A stretch of 64,000 nt of DNA from Hemerocallis citrina (lineage: Eukaryota > Streptophyta > Magnoliopsida > Asparagales > Asphodelaceae). The position numbers and the translations under genes are program-made. The notes under the pieces were generated by a model. It saw only the letters and a program-made list of their open reading frames with translations, was not told where the DNA came from and did no database searches. Location: positions 147,417,249 through 147,481,248 of the forward strand of contig CM030360.1 in assembly GCA_017893485.1 (NCBI GenBank). The letters are read 5' to 3'. Positions 20,381 to 32,498 of this stretch are shown one piece after another (positions within the stretch are counted from its first letter, which is position 1; each line of letters starts with the position of its first letter).

Positions 20381-21866
20381 GTTGTGTTATTTTATAAACA
20401 AATATTCTTAACTAATCTTTTTTTCTTTTTTCAAGTATTATTTTTAGTAAATGAATAATAACAACATGAATGATGTAAATTTTATACATGTAGGGGCGAG
20501 GATGAGAAATTGATGATATAGATTTATTGCATATTAACATATTTTTAAGTAAATTATAGTTATCTGTTAATGTAATATTTTCATGTCTACTAAGATTTGG
20601 TGTTACAATTGAGAGATAAAGTTCTAAACTTTTGATAACTACCATGTTTATTTCTTTTTCAGTTAAAAAACTAATGAGATTGATAAGAAAAACTGAGATA
20701 ATAGAAAATTTTAATAAAATAAAATAATATATATTTTCATGCCTCGGACGGGTTATAAGCTGGCTTGTTCTAAACAAATGAGTCTTAGTTTGAAAGACCC
20801 CTACAATATGTTAAAATGCCATTCGTTTGGTTAGTCTTGTTGTTCACCTCCTATATGAAGATATACTTTAACGAAAAGTAGTTATGGATGGGCAGTGAGC
20901 TGATGGCAACTTTAAAATAAGAGACTCAGATGGTTGAACAGTTCTAGTCAAATATGGCCAGTCTAATCATGCTCAATCAATGAACCTAACAAGAAGAATA
21001 CTAGTGTTACCATGTTTAAATTGCACAGCCTAAAATAAACTAATTCTGAAGGACTCATTAAATTGTATAGAACTTTAAAAAAGTGTAGGATAATTGAGAG
21101 AAACTTATGAATATCATCCCTACCATAATTACTGAAATTTTCATTATCATCCCCATATAAGCAGATGGTTTAGAGAATCACTGCCAAACCATAATGTTAT
21201 CCAATTGAATATTACTAAATCTAGAAAATGCATGCAATGAAAAAATGTTACAAATTCAACTAATTTATGTTAACATGTATATATATTATAACATCATTAA
21301 CATTCGGTTATACATTATAAATCATGCACTATAGCACAGGTTAGGTTAAAGATAATAGACTAAGAAAATCATTTTAAATAATTTTAAGAATTGTGTTTGC
21401 TTAAAAATCTAATTAGTTACATGAAAAAATAATCCTTGGACAAACACTATTCACAAATTTGTTTAGCTGGATTTTGGCTGAATTTAGATTTCTACTGTAG
21501 CACTACTATAGCTACTGCAGCATGTTCTGAAATTTGAAAATAACCTCGTATTCCAGTGGATGGGCATTGTTCATTGCTTTTTAATTTGTTTCTCTCTCCT
21601 CTTTTTCCACTATACAATAAAACAATTCTACCTTCGTCTCTATATTAATTTTTTACTACTTTTTAAATTTTCTTTCTCTCTCCTCTCTATCCTATTTATA
21701 TATAAATCACAAGGCAATTTGAAAAAAAATAAAAAAACTATCAAGTGGCTCTCCTTCAGTTGAAACAAAATCAATTGTTCAGATTTATCCTTCCAAAAGA
21801 AATTTTTCCCCAAAAAAAATTTCTCCCGAAAACAAAAAATCCTCCTCACTTTATTACTATCTCTCT
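20381..21866. other. AT-rich intergenic DNA, nothing recognised
   Basis: Only short frames in AT-rich sequence; a 121-codon frame on - near 20412-20777 has no family resemblance. It is the pre-insertion site of the solo LTR that follows. Confidence 0.5.
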
Positions 21867-22647
21867 CACTTTGTAACACCCCGCAAAATTGAGTTATGAC
21901 ATTTTTTCCCATGGGTGTTATGCACATGTAATTTGTACTGTTAAGAGTAATATTCGTAACGTATTTTTATATCAATGTCATACGTATTTTATATTCTGAT
22001 TATTTATATGTTTTCTGTTCTCTCAAAATTCATTTTTTTTCTATTTTGAGCCAACTCAAATATTAATTTCAATATTTGTGTTTTTACGTGTATTGCACGT
22101 GTTTTCAATACACGTGTCGATTACGTCTGTTTTACCGTTACGTGAAATATCTGTGACATTATTAATATGCATGTTCTACGTATTTTATATTTTGACTATT
22201 TATCATTCTCTCAAATTTATTTTGTATTGATACGTGCAACGCACGTATTTGCAGTGCACATGTTGGTTCCTAAAATTTTCTTGGGTCATGAATATTTTTC
22301 TTCTCATTATTCTAGTCACAATAGTGTGATTTATTTTTAATTAGAATCCATTAGGCCTAAATCCATTTTGTAGCCGGTTAAAATTAATTTAAATCCCATG
22401 ATTGATTTTGTATGAACTAAAGTGTACATTTAAAATATAGTTAGTTTGGTACACTTGCCATGTATAACACACACATCTAACCTAATAAAAAATTAATAAT
22501 AAAATTTGTATGAAGAGCGTGCACACACATTGACTACACGTGCATATGTTTCTTACCATGGTTGAGAATGAGAGAGAGTGATGTGAGTTAGTGGAAGTGG
22601 GGAGTTATTTTGGAAAGTGGGGAGCTATTTTGACCACACAATTTTTC

Positions 22648-22830
22648 TATAAATAGTTCATACTTTTGTCATGAACAACACAACTCAAAACCAAAACAAA
22701 AGAGAGAAAGAGGGAGAAGAGCTTGCGTTTTGTGCTAGGAAGAGGCCGGCCATTTTTTAGGGAGCTTGGAGCTTTGGAGTATTATTTTTCTAGGAATTCT
22801 ACTACTAGAAATTCTACAGTTGAGGTGGGT
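22648..22830 (+). promoter_or_regulatory. TATA box and donor-like motif in the solo LTR
   Basis: TATAAATAG at 22648-22656 and TTGAG|GTGGGTGTTTCTCC with GT at 22825, about 170 bp apart. Confidence 0.5.
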
Positions 22831-24279
22831 GTTTCTCCAACTTTCTAATATAATTTTATTAGTAGAATGCTAAGTTGTAGAATATATATGTGTGAATTGT
22901 TAGATACATAATAACTTATATAAATTGAGTATTCATGTTTAGATTATGTGTTGTTGATTAAAGGTATGAAATTATGATATGATTGATTTGGGGGCAATTT
23001 CATAGTGTTCTGTTTTAAGTCTAAGTTGCACTTCAAAAAATTATAACTATTAAACTAGATGGAATTTAGAGTTAAAATTTTTATAGGAGCATCTCGTATA
23101 TGTCAAAAACATCTCCTTAAAATTTTATCATATTTGGATGTTGTTTACTATTTTAATAAAATCCAAACTTAGGACTGGTTGGCAGTTGGCTAGTTGCTGG
23201 GAACTTGTACACATTTTGGATTTAGATCATTTTGGCATCTTAGATGCAGTATTTTGAGAAAAAAGTAAAAACTAAGAAATTGAAGTGGAACCTTTCTGTA
23301 AAGTCTAAGAAATCAATTTTTTTTATAAAGAATTGAATTTATAATGAATTTTACAAGTTTGAACAGTGGCAGTATGTATAACATTTCGATCCTACTGTAG
23401 ATTTCAAAGAATTCAAGGTTATATACCCAATATTTTGGGAAAACTTATAATTATAAAGTTATAGTAGACTCGTACACCTTTAATTTGATCTAAAGAACAC
23501 AAAATTTCATAAAGTATAGAATTTTCTATGATTGTTACAAGTAGCATGAGCTGCAGTTTTCGGATTTTGAACCTACTATATTGCAAATTAATTTAGACGA
23601 AGTAATTGAGGATAATTTTAGATGATCTTAAATACAAATTTGTAGTAGACTCATTTATGATTCTTATGAAACTAAAAAATCTATTTTTGAAGTAGTATTG
23701 GAAGGTATATGAATTTTCAAAACTATTGGGTTGATGTCTTTTATCTAGTTGTCCTAAAACTCTTAGAACGTATAAAATTGGATTTAAAAATTAGAATGTT
23801 AGTAAGATGTATCTTATGAGGAATTAAGAGATAATTAAATGATGAAGTTGGAATATTAAACATGTGATGTTTATAAGGATTTTAACTCATCAAGTGTAAT
23901 TGAATGATGCTATAAGAAGTTGGTTACTTCATAATTAATAATAGCAAAGAGAATAGATAAAGAAGAATGATGAATAATGAATGAGATGTTTATGATGAGG
24001 TTAGATGTAACCTATGTGATCTCTTTTTGAGATGATTGTTTGTTCTAGAGTGAGTGGGACCCAGAATATCGGCAGTTATGATAAATGGAATTTGAGAAGT
24101 AACCAGTATGGATTAACTTTCTGTTTGAGAAGTAGCCATTGTAGGCTAGTATTCTCAATGTTTTGGTTTTAGTCCGGTGGAAAAAGCTAAGCTCTAGGTC
24201 TTAATAACTATAACTTAAACTTACGGTCAGGCACTAGTTAGAGATATGATAAAATAAGAGCAAATGTGAGTTATGGACT

Positions 24280-24540
24280 CCAGGATGACTCGCGGAGTGA
24301 GACAATCCCTGGTATTCCGGGATGTTGGATGAAATAGGCCACAGAATGATCCACGAAGTGGGATTGATCTCCAGTATTCCGGAGCGAGTGCGACGCTCAC
24401 AGGGTATTTGTGCAATGAGGGTTCCAGGATTACTCGAGGAGTAAGACAATCCACAGTATTCCGGGACAATGAATGAAATAGGCCACAGAATGATATGCGG
24501 AGTGGGATTGATCTCCAGTATTCCGGGGCGAGAACCAATA
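24280..24540 (+). repeat. duplicated segment of about 140 bp inside the LTR
   Basis: Two copies of a unit containing AAATAGGCCACAGAATGAT and GTGGGATTGATCTCCAGTATT. The related LTRs have similar 'bound by CCGG' repeats at the same place (32040-32345; 45480-45780; 58740-59000). Confidence 0.75.
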
Positions 24541-24623
24541 CTTACAAAGTATCTAAATCTTGTAGTAGTTATAGTAGTAGGTTGCATGGTGACAGACTGA
24601 ACCCTATAATGAGGAGTACGATA

Positions 24624-24690
24624 AGGGCTTGCCCTCGGACCTATATAGTATGGGATGCATAGAATTCGAACAAGTATGCATTAATGTCAT
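24624..24690 (+). promoter_or_regulatory. conserved LTR block (about 67 bp)
   Basis: GGGCTTGCCCTCGGACC, TATATAGTATGGGATGCATA and AACAAGTATGCATTAATGT, as at 11473 and elsewhere. Confidence 0.55.
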
Positions 24691-25102
24691 TGTAATGTAA
24701 TGTCTGCATTAGTTATTAAGTCATATCATACACTGACACGACTAGGATAGTTACTTTTTCTGTTTGCATTCAAGTTTGTGTTTGCTAAAGTAGAAAAATC
24801 GTTGTATTATAGCATTGCATCAGTTCTATGTAACTGACGTGCCCACAGTTTCCTAGTTGCAGGACTGAATTCGGAATGGACTTGAAGTCACTAGGATGAG
24901 TCATTACCATATTGAAGAATTTTCATATTTGTAGATTGTATTGTATTCGTTTAATTTCGTTGTGCTATTGTAAAAAAACATATTGTAAATAAAAAGTTTT
25001 AAATTCCTTGTAAATTTGTACGAATTTGAAGTAAAAGATCTTGTTTTTGCTATGAATTACCTGTGTTTGGAATTCTGGGTGTGACACACTTCTCTTCACT
25101 TT

Positions 25103-25106
<4 letters not shown>

Positions 25107-25183
<77 letters not shown>
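25107..25183. repeat. (TA)n microsatellite at the left MULE end
   Basis: About 77 bp of uninterrupted AT/TA directly against the MULE terminus. A similar run lies at the right terminus. Confidence 0.95.
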
Positions 25184-25186
<3 letters not shown>

Positions 25187-25728
25187 AGTCTATTAAGAGC
25201 TGGGAAGCTGGATTCCTTATCGGGAGCTGGAGATCTCAGCCATCCAATCGATCTTGATCGCGATCGGACGGCTGAGATCGACAGCCGCTTATCTTCAGAT
25301 ATAGTGAGTAAAAGGGGTATAATCGATGGCTGCTTTTATCCCTTATCTTCTCACGCTCACTTCTCTCCCGCTCTCTATCGATCCAAACCCTAATCCCAGC
25401 TCTTATCTTCTCCCGCTCTCTCTCCCGCTCTCGAAGATCGTCCCGCTCTCTTCACAACCCTAATCCCTTTCTCTTCTCTTCTCATGCTCTCACTCCCGAT
25501 CTCCATCTTCGAAACCCTAATCCACCTCTCTTCGAAACCCTAATCGAAGAGAGTGAAGTGGAGCTCTTCTCTCCCGCTCTCTTACTTCGTCACCTGTGTA
25601 AACCCTAAACCCACGATCAAGTTAAATCTCCAGTCGCTTATCTTCAGATCTGTCGAGGAGTAAAAGGGGTATAATCGATCAGCCCCTATCGGCGATAAGG
25701 GTTTCGATTTCTCGGCTCATTGGGTTCT
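25184..25728 (+). repeat. MULE left terminal inverted repeat
   Basis: Pairs with 35526-36146. Rich in CCCGCTCTC and AACCCTAATC motifs. Compared with the right copy it lacks about 80 bp near its inner end, between CAGCCCC and GCGATAAGGGTTTCG. Confidence 0.85.
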
Positions 25729-26177
25729 GCCTCTCTCAGATTCCGGAGGGAGGTGTTTGCTCTCATAAATGCTTTTATGATTTCTGTTTAATTTCTTGTA
25801 TTTTCATTCAGTTTTGTGTGTAGGAAATGATGAGGTTGATTTTGATATAAGTTGGTTACAAAATTTTTGCGCATTAAAATTATTGTTTTCAAGGGTATTT
25901 GGTTGTGTGCCATGATAATTATTCAAAGTTGAATACACATCTGGGGTATGAGCGGGAGAGTAGATGGTAAAGAAATGAAAGTCTGGTGTTTGAATGTCCA
26001 ATGCCCTCAACACTTATCTTACATTTATGAGATTTGAGACTAGCTCAATTCATCAAATTTTTGGGCACCGATGACTCATAATGATTGATAGTATCAGTAT
26101 AATTTATGTGACTGACGTTGGATACATATGTGTTGGATACTCATTTAAGCCTTTTGGTGATTGATTCTCTCTTTCGG

Positions 26178-26343
26178 TGTGTTGGTTTAGGCAGTGATGC
26201 AAAACACTTTATGATCTGAATAATTATTTCAATCCTGTTTTAAGTATTCTTGATTATATATCTATCATATCTTAGTTGGCGCGGCACTCCAATGCAGCCC
26301 TACTTATGAATAGTGTGTTCTGAGCCTACTGGGTTTTTTTTAA
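26178..26343 (+). repeat. direct repeat, copy 1 (about 165 bp)
   Basis: Starts TGTGTTGGTTTAGGCAGTGATG and runs through TTGGCGCGGCACTCCAATG to GAGCCTACTGG. Copy 2 is at 26698-26861. Together they bracket the small element at 26359-26564. Confidence 0.85.
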
Positions 26344-26358
26344 TCTATATATATTCAT

Positions 26359-26564
26359 GAGTAAGTCTATTATGTGTGCTTGGTCGATTGAGTGTGAGAA
26401 GATAAGAGATAGGGGTTTTTGATTTTACCCCTTTTACCCCCAAACATTCTGAAGATAAGTGGTATTCAATATGAGTCGTTCCATCGCAATCAATCGCGAA
26501 CGAATGGCTAAAAACCCCCGCTCTGGATAAGGATTTAGTTCCCAAGCTCTTAATGGACTTACTC
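26359..26564 (+). mobile_element. short MULE derivative nested in the MULE
   Basis: About 205 bp with ends GAGTAAGTCTATTA and TAATGGACTTACTC (14-bp inverted repeat, one mismatch), the same termini as the large MULE, and internal pieces such as GAGAAGATAAGAGAT and CTGAAGATAAG related to the large terminal repeats. No clear target duplication; the flanks are TA-rich. Confidence 0.6.
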
Positions 26565-26697
26565 TATATATATAAGACAGTTGATGATAAGCTCCGAACA
26601 ACACAAACAGAACATGAAGTATCAAATTTTGTCAGCTCAGAACAAACACAAACAGATCATGACCCTATACAAAAAACTATATATTAGGCAGTGATGG

Positions 26698-26861
26698 TGT
26701 GTTGGTGTAGGCAGTGATGCAAAACACTTTATGATCTGAATAATTATTTCAGTTTGTTGTATTTAATCTTGATTATATATCTATCATATCCTAGTTGGCG
26801 CGGCACCCCAATGCAGCCCTAGTTATGAATAGTGTGTTCTGAGCCTACTGGTTTTTTTTAA
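26698..26861 (+). repeat. direct repeat, copy 2 (about 165 bp)
   Basis: Partner of 26178-26343; identical over most of its length except near TTTGTTGTATTTAATC. Confidence 0.85.
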
Positions 26862-26862
26862 A

Positions 26863-27545
26863 CCACATGTTCAGTGTCTGTTGTTCTGAGCTTACAAAAC
26901 TTGAAACTTCATGCCCAGCTTCTGTTTGTCTTGAGCATACACAATTTGATACTTCATGTCCAGTTTCAAAGAATTCATTTTCTGTTTGTTCTGAGTTAAC
27001 AAAATTTGATACTTCATGATGTGTTTCTGTTTGTTCTCGGTTTACCAAATTTGATACTACATGCTCTGTTTGTGTTTGTTATGAGCTTACAAAATTTGAT
27101 ACTTCAGACTCTGTTTGTGTTATTTATGAGCTTACAAAATTTGATACTTCATGGTGTGTTTGTGTTAGTTCTGAGCAAGGGCAAAATTTGATACTTCATG
27201 ATCAGTTAGTGTTAGTTCTGAGCTGGCAAAATTTGATACTTATGGTTTGTTTGTATTAGTTCTGAGCTTACAAAATTTGATACTTCATGATCTGTTTGTG
27301 TTAGTTCTGAGCTTACAAAATTTTCATACTTCATGCTCTGTTTGTGTTGGTTCTGAGCTAACAAAATTTTCATACTTCATGCTCTATCTCTGTTTGTTAT
27401 GAGCTTACAAACATTTGATACTTCACTATCTGCTTCTGTTTGCTCCCAAGCTACTTGTTTCTCAGTTTCTGTTTTTGCTGAGCTAACAAATTTTGAACTT
27501 CATGTTCAGCCTCTGTTTTTTTGAGCCTACCATATTTACTTCATT
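26863..27545 (-). repeat. 45-bp repeat array, first (inverted) block
   Basis: About 15 diverged units, on - reading CTCAGAACTAACACAAACAG then ATCATGAAGTATCAAATTTT. The block is inverted relative to 28000-29135. On - a 67-codon frame (26845-27048) translates it as E-V-S-N-F-V-(N/S)-S-E-Q-T-like repeats. Confidence 0.85.
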
Positions 27546-27999
27546 ATATTTTGTGTTCTGAGCCGACTTTATTTTGTAATTATTTCGTCTTTTCCAGGTT
27601 AAATGAGCTATGTTTAATTTTGATTTCAGGTTGATTTCAATATGAAGTGCTTCTTGGGGCTATTGAATACTGGACTACGCGAAAAGTTGATATTTGGAGC
27701 AAACTAAAATTGTGTTTTTGTTGACACTATACAAAACAAAGTATGTATTAGGAGCAACAATAAGTTGTATAGTATTTGTAAATTTTTTCACGTACCCGTA
27801 CGTTATTGAACATTGTATTACGTTGTAAAGTTTTTGTTAAGTTTCAGTTTTTTGTGAAGTGAACATTTGTTACGTTGTAAACTTTTTGTAAAGTATTACC
27901 TTGCAATTCTATGAAGATCGAATTTCTTCCGCATATTCAGTTCATTATTGTTTTGGTGTCATAATCGAAATTCTGTGATTGTTTTGGTGTATTACGCAG

Positions 28000-29135
28000 C
28001 ATGACGTATCAAATTTTGTAAGCTCAGAACTAACACAAATAGAGCATGAAGTATCAAAAATTTTGTAAGCTCTGAACTAACACAAACAGAGGGTGAAGTA
28101 ACAAATTTTGTAAGCTCAGAACTAACACAAATACAACATGAAGTATGAAAATTTTGTAAGCTCAAAACCAACACAAACAGAGCATGAAGTATCAAAAATT
28201 TGTAAGCTCAGAACTAACACAAACAGATCATGAAGTCAAATTTTGCCAGCTCAGAACTAACACTAACGGATCATGAAGTATCAAATTTTGCCCTTGCTCA
28301 AAACCAATGCAATCAGAGCATGAAGTATGAAAATTTTGTAAGCTCAGAACCAACACAAACAGAACATGAAGTATGAAAATTTGGTAAGCTCAAAACTAAC
28401 ACAAACAGACCAAGAAGTATCAAATTTTGTAAGCTCAGAACTAACACAAACAGATCATGAAGTATGAAATTTTGTAAAGTGCTCAGAACTAACACAAACA
28501 GATCATTAAGTATGAAAATTTTGTAAGCTCAGAAATAACACAAACAGATCTTGACGTATCAAAATTTTGTAAGCTCAGAACCAACACAAACAGATCATGA
28601 AGTATCAAAATTTTGTAAGCTCAGAACTAATACAAACAGATCATGAAGTATGAAATTTTGGAAAGTGCTCAGAACTAACACAAACAGACCAAGAAGTATC
28701 AAATTTTGTAAGCTCAGAACCTACACAAACAGAGCATGAAGTATGAAAAATTTGTAAGCTCAGAACTAACACAAACAGATCATGAAGTATCAAAGTTTGC
28801 CAGCTCAGAACTAACACTAACAGATCATGAAGTATGAAAATTTTGTAAGCTCAGAACCAACACAAACAGATCATGAAGTATCAAATTTTTGTCAGCTCAG
28901 AACTAACACAAACAGATGATGAAGTATCAAATTTTGCCCTTGCTCAGAACTAACACAAACAGAGCATGACGTATCAAATTTTGTAAGCCCAGAATTAACA
29001 CAAACAGACCATGAATTATCAAATTTTGTAAGCTCGGTACAATCAGAGACAGATCATGAAGTGTCAAATTTTGTAATCTCAGAACAAACAGAAATAGAAC
29101 TTGAAGTACCCAATTTTGTAAGCTCAGAAAAAACA
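28000..29135 (+). repeat. 45-bp repeat array, second block
   Basis: About 24 units of the same repeat on +. 45 bp is 15 codons; the stretch 28985-29135 still reads as TDHEVSNFVS-type repeats for four units before a stop. Elsewhere 44-46-bp unit lengths break the phase. A 440-bp spacer (27546-27999) separates it from the inverted block. Confidence 0.9.
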
Positions 29136-31319
29136 TGATACAAACAGATACAGAGTATGATACATCAAAATCTGTTTCAACTATTTTCATTACAGAAGCT
29201 ACATTGGTTCCTGGAGAGTGTGGCATGTTCCTGGAGAAGCTACGGAAGCTACACATCAAAATCTGTTTCAACGGCCTTCCTGTTCTTCCTCTTGAATTCC
29301 TGCACAAAAAGATTCATCAAATAGCAAAAAATGCAAGTACGTATGTGGCATGTTCCTGGAGAGTGTATGTTGAACATGGTTAAAACTTGTAGGCTCAGAA
29401 CAAGTGCAACAAAAAATATAAAACTGTAGACTCAGATGAAAAAATCATGCCGGCTCAGAAAAACACCACCATGAACCTCAGTAATTTGTAAAATCTGTAC
29501 AAATGCATTTCAAAATGAAATTGAAAATGGGTAAGCTCAGAACAACTTATATTGAAGAAAAGGGTGAAGTGTCAAATAATTTCAGCTTCCCGACTCAAAA
29601 CAAACCCAATTTGAACATGGAGTTGAACACCATCCAATAATCATGAAGTATCAAATCATGCATAAACTTTTCATCACTGCCGCATAATAAATCAAATATA
29701 AGTGAGTCAAATGTGGAATTTTGAATTTGTCACTAGGTCTGCTTTATTAAGCCACACCGACTAGCGTCCAAAAAAAAATTAACAAGCTTCTTGCACAAAC
29801 GACACTTTCTTGGTGGTTTCACAGCCTTCTCCAATGCTTTCTCCTTACCCCCTTTAATTCGCTTCCCACTACCTTTGGTCTTTGCAATATCCGGTACATG
29901 AATATGGACTGTTTTAGGTAGTGAAGTACTTGTTGCTTGTTGTAATTCTTGGGGCATATCTTGTTGCAATTCTGCAACAACACCAACTAGTAATGTTTTA
30001 GCCTTCTGGCGCATCTCCTTAGATGAGCGAGCATTCCTCATCACTTTGTTGATTTCATTGGACAACTCTACCATGTCCAAATCTTGTGGACTACCGTAGC
30101 TACCAATGATTTCTTCACCAGCATCATCATATACAATCTCGGTAGTTACCTGTAGAACCCCGTATTTTCAAATATTATTTTTATATTTGAAAATGAATTT
30201 CAATTTATTTTTGGGGATTTAATGAGTATTTTCAGAAAATTTATCTTTTGTACACGTGCAAAACACGTGCAAATGCATTTATGAGAAGTGTGAGAATTTA
30301 GTTTTCTATATGAAAAATCTTTATTTAATATTTGAGATTTAATTAGTATTTTTCCAGATTTTTCTGAAATTTATTGGAGCTATTTGCAATTTTTGAGAAA
30401 AGAAGGACCTTTTTGCAAATTTGACATTTTTAGGGGTTAAAGCGCAAAATACAATTTCTGGACGTTTTGAACAGCACAAATTGAAATTTAGAATGTATAT
30501 TTTCTATTGGATCCAAATTTAAATGAGTTTTGATGGAATTTCCAAAGAATGATCTATATATGTAATTTGTGTTTTAGGAAGGGTTGTTTTGCAAAGTGTG
30601 GGTAAAACCCTAATTACCCATCCGGCATATTTAAGAGAATTTCTTTCCCAGCCGTCAATTCTGATAAAATATTGTATTTTGGAGATTTATTTTGTGAAGC
30701 AAAGAGCTATGGATCTAGCAAAAAGGAGGATTCATTTCGTAGACTTTTCTCTATTCTAAGGTGAGATATATAAAAATTGTTGTGTTGTTTGATTTATGTG
30801 AGAAATATAGAAATTGTTTGTGGTTTGTTTCATTGCGTGTGACTTGTTTTGTTTATTTGATTTTGTGAGAATTATGATTCGTCTTGTTGATTGATCTATG
30901 TTTACAAATATCATGATGTAATGATTAGATGATGTGAACAATAAAGATAATCTGATGTGGTATGAATCATGTGAAAAATGGTAGATGAAATAGTAGATCT
31001 TTATAATTAAAATTGTTTGCTAAGAGCATGTTGAGATTTGTGTATGAACACCTAGACATTAGATTCATAAATCAGATTTCATTTAGTTTTGTGAAAGAAA
31101 CTTAGATCTTGTAAAACCCTAATGAAAGAATTTTGATTTAGAATATGAGAGTTTAGATCTTGACACATTAATGTTTTGGGTGAAATATACATATACCTGA
31201 TGAGATTCGTTGAGAGTCATTATTTTTCCCTGATTAAGAACTATTTACATGATCATTAGTTCATTAGAAGCTTCAGAATTCGATTTTGTAATCAGACCTA
31301 ATTTTGGAATCTGTAGGCC

Positions 31320-31680
31320 GACAGCCGACTGGCCTACCGTACAGTTCGATTGGTACGAGCCTGATACCTTGTTTTAGAATCGTTGAAAAAGTCGTTCTGG
31401 ACAGTCGACCTAGCTCATAGGCAGTCGACTGGTCCGCTGAGAAAATTATTTTTGTAAAAATAATTAGTCCTTCTGGACAGTCGACCTATAACCCCTCAAG
31501 TCGACTTATACACTTAGAATATTTTTGAGAAGATTATTGGAAATTACTTCGGGTAAGTCGACTGGTACCCTTTCTTAAGTCGACTTATATGACTTAGTTT
31601 ATTTTTGTAAAATCTTGAATTTGGTCCTCTGGACAGTCGACTTATCTCAGTACGAGTCGACTGGTACTGAAGGACATTTG
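31320..31680 (+). repeat. diverged repeats built on GTCGAC
   Basis: Four to five units, each with a pair of GTCGAC-centred motifs 20-25 bp apart (TGGACAGTCGACCTA ... GCAGTCGACTGGT). Spacing between pairs is about 80-110 bp. They are absent from the other LTRs in the window. Confidence 0.7.
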
Positions 31681-32039
31681 TAAACTTCAGTGTTAATTCG
31701 AATGATTGGTTTCTCAGATAATTTAGTACATACTTGTCATTCAGTTCAGTACATGATTAAGCAATTGACCTTGAGATTCAGATAAGTATTTCATTTGAGA
31801 CATTTAGTTGAGCCACCTTGTTTAGTGGAACCTTGTTTAGACTTTTGAGTTTGAGTCTCTAGAGGCGTATGACCCTAGTATACCGGTGTTGAGTATTTGG
31901 TTGAGGCCCATTGAGGCACTTCAGTTATTGAGATTTGAATTTAGGCTGGTAGGGTACATCACTCTAGGTGATTCGTTAAGTAATCAAATTAACCAAAATG
32001 ATAAGGACAGGCACTAGTGGTGATATGATGAACGGGAAC

Positions 32040-32345
32040 ATGAGTCACGAACCTCAGTATGGCTTTCGGTGTGAGATTTAATCTCTGGAGTTATCACAAT
32101 AGGTTATTAGTGGTGTGGGATATGTCTCCGGAATTATCACAGTCTTGTGGTGTGGGACAATCTCCGGAATTATCACGGTAACTATTGTGGTGTGGGATTG
32201 ATCTCCGGAATTATCGGAGTCGAGGTGAAGCACATGTGGTATTCGTGTGGGGACGTGTCAATGTTTCGGTGTGGGATGATCTCCGGAATTATTCAAGTAA
32301 AATATCTTGGGTGTGGGATCCATCTCCGGAATTATCGGGCATGAG
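32040..32345 (+). repeat. short tandem repeats in the LTR, about 40-60 bp units
   Basis: GGTGTGGGA-N-ATCTCCGGAATTATC recurs five times at slightly uneven spacing, just before the conserved block. Confidence 0.8.
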
Positions 32346-32438
32346 ATGATATCCATAGTTTATCTTTATCTCGTAGTAGTCATCGTGTTAGGATTAGTTC
32401 ATAACGCGGGGATTGAACCCTATGAAGTGAAGACGTTA

Positions 32439-32498
32439 AGGGCTTGCACCGAACCTATGTAGAATGGGATGCATAGACTTCGACAAGTACGCATTAGA
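32439..32498 (+). promoter_or_regulatory. conserved LTR block
   Basis: GGGCTTGCACCGAACC, TATGTAGAATGGGATGCATA and CGACAAGTACGCATTAG. Kept although the rest of this LTR is strongly diverged. Confidence 0.55.

Larger units (their letters stand above)
21872..25086 (+). mobile_element. solo LTR, Tekay-like family (3215 bp)
   Basis: Starts TGTAACACCCCGCAAAATTG, ends GAATTCTGGGTGTGACA, and is flanked by CACTT on both sides (21867-21871 and 25087-25091). No internal region is present. The perfect target duplication shows insertion followed by LTR-LTR recombination. It contains a TATA box, donor motif and the conserved block like its relatives. Confidence 0.95.

Noticed and set aside
25063..25257. 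Frames across TA microsatellites (also 35934-36551)
   Set aside because: Tyr-Ile repeats from (TA)n; artefacts.
28000..29135. CRISPR-like regular repeat
   Set aside because: The units are contiguous with no unique spacers, and the context is a plant MULE; it is a minisatellite.
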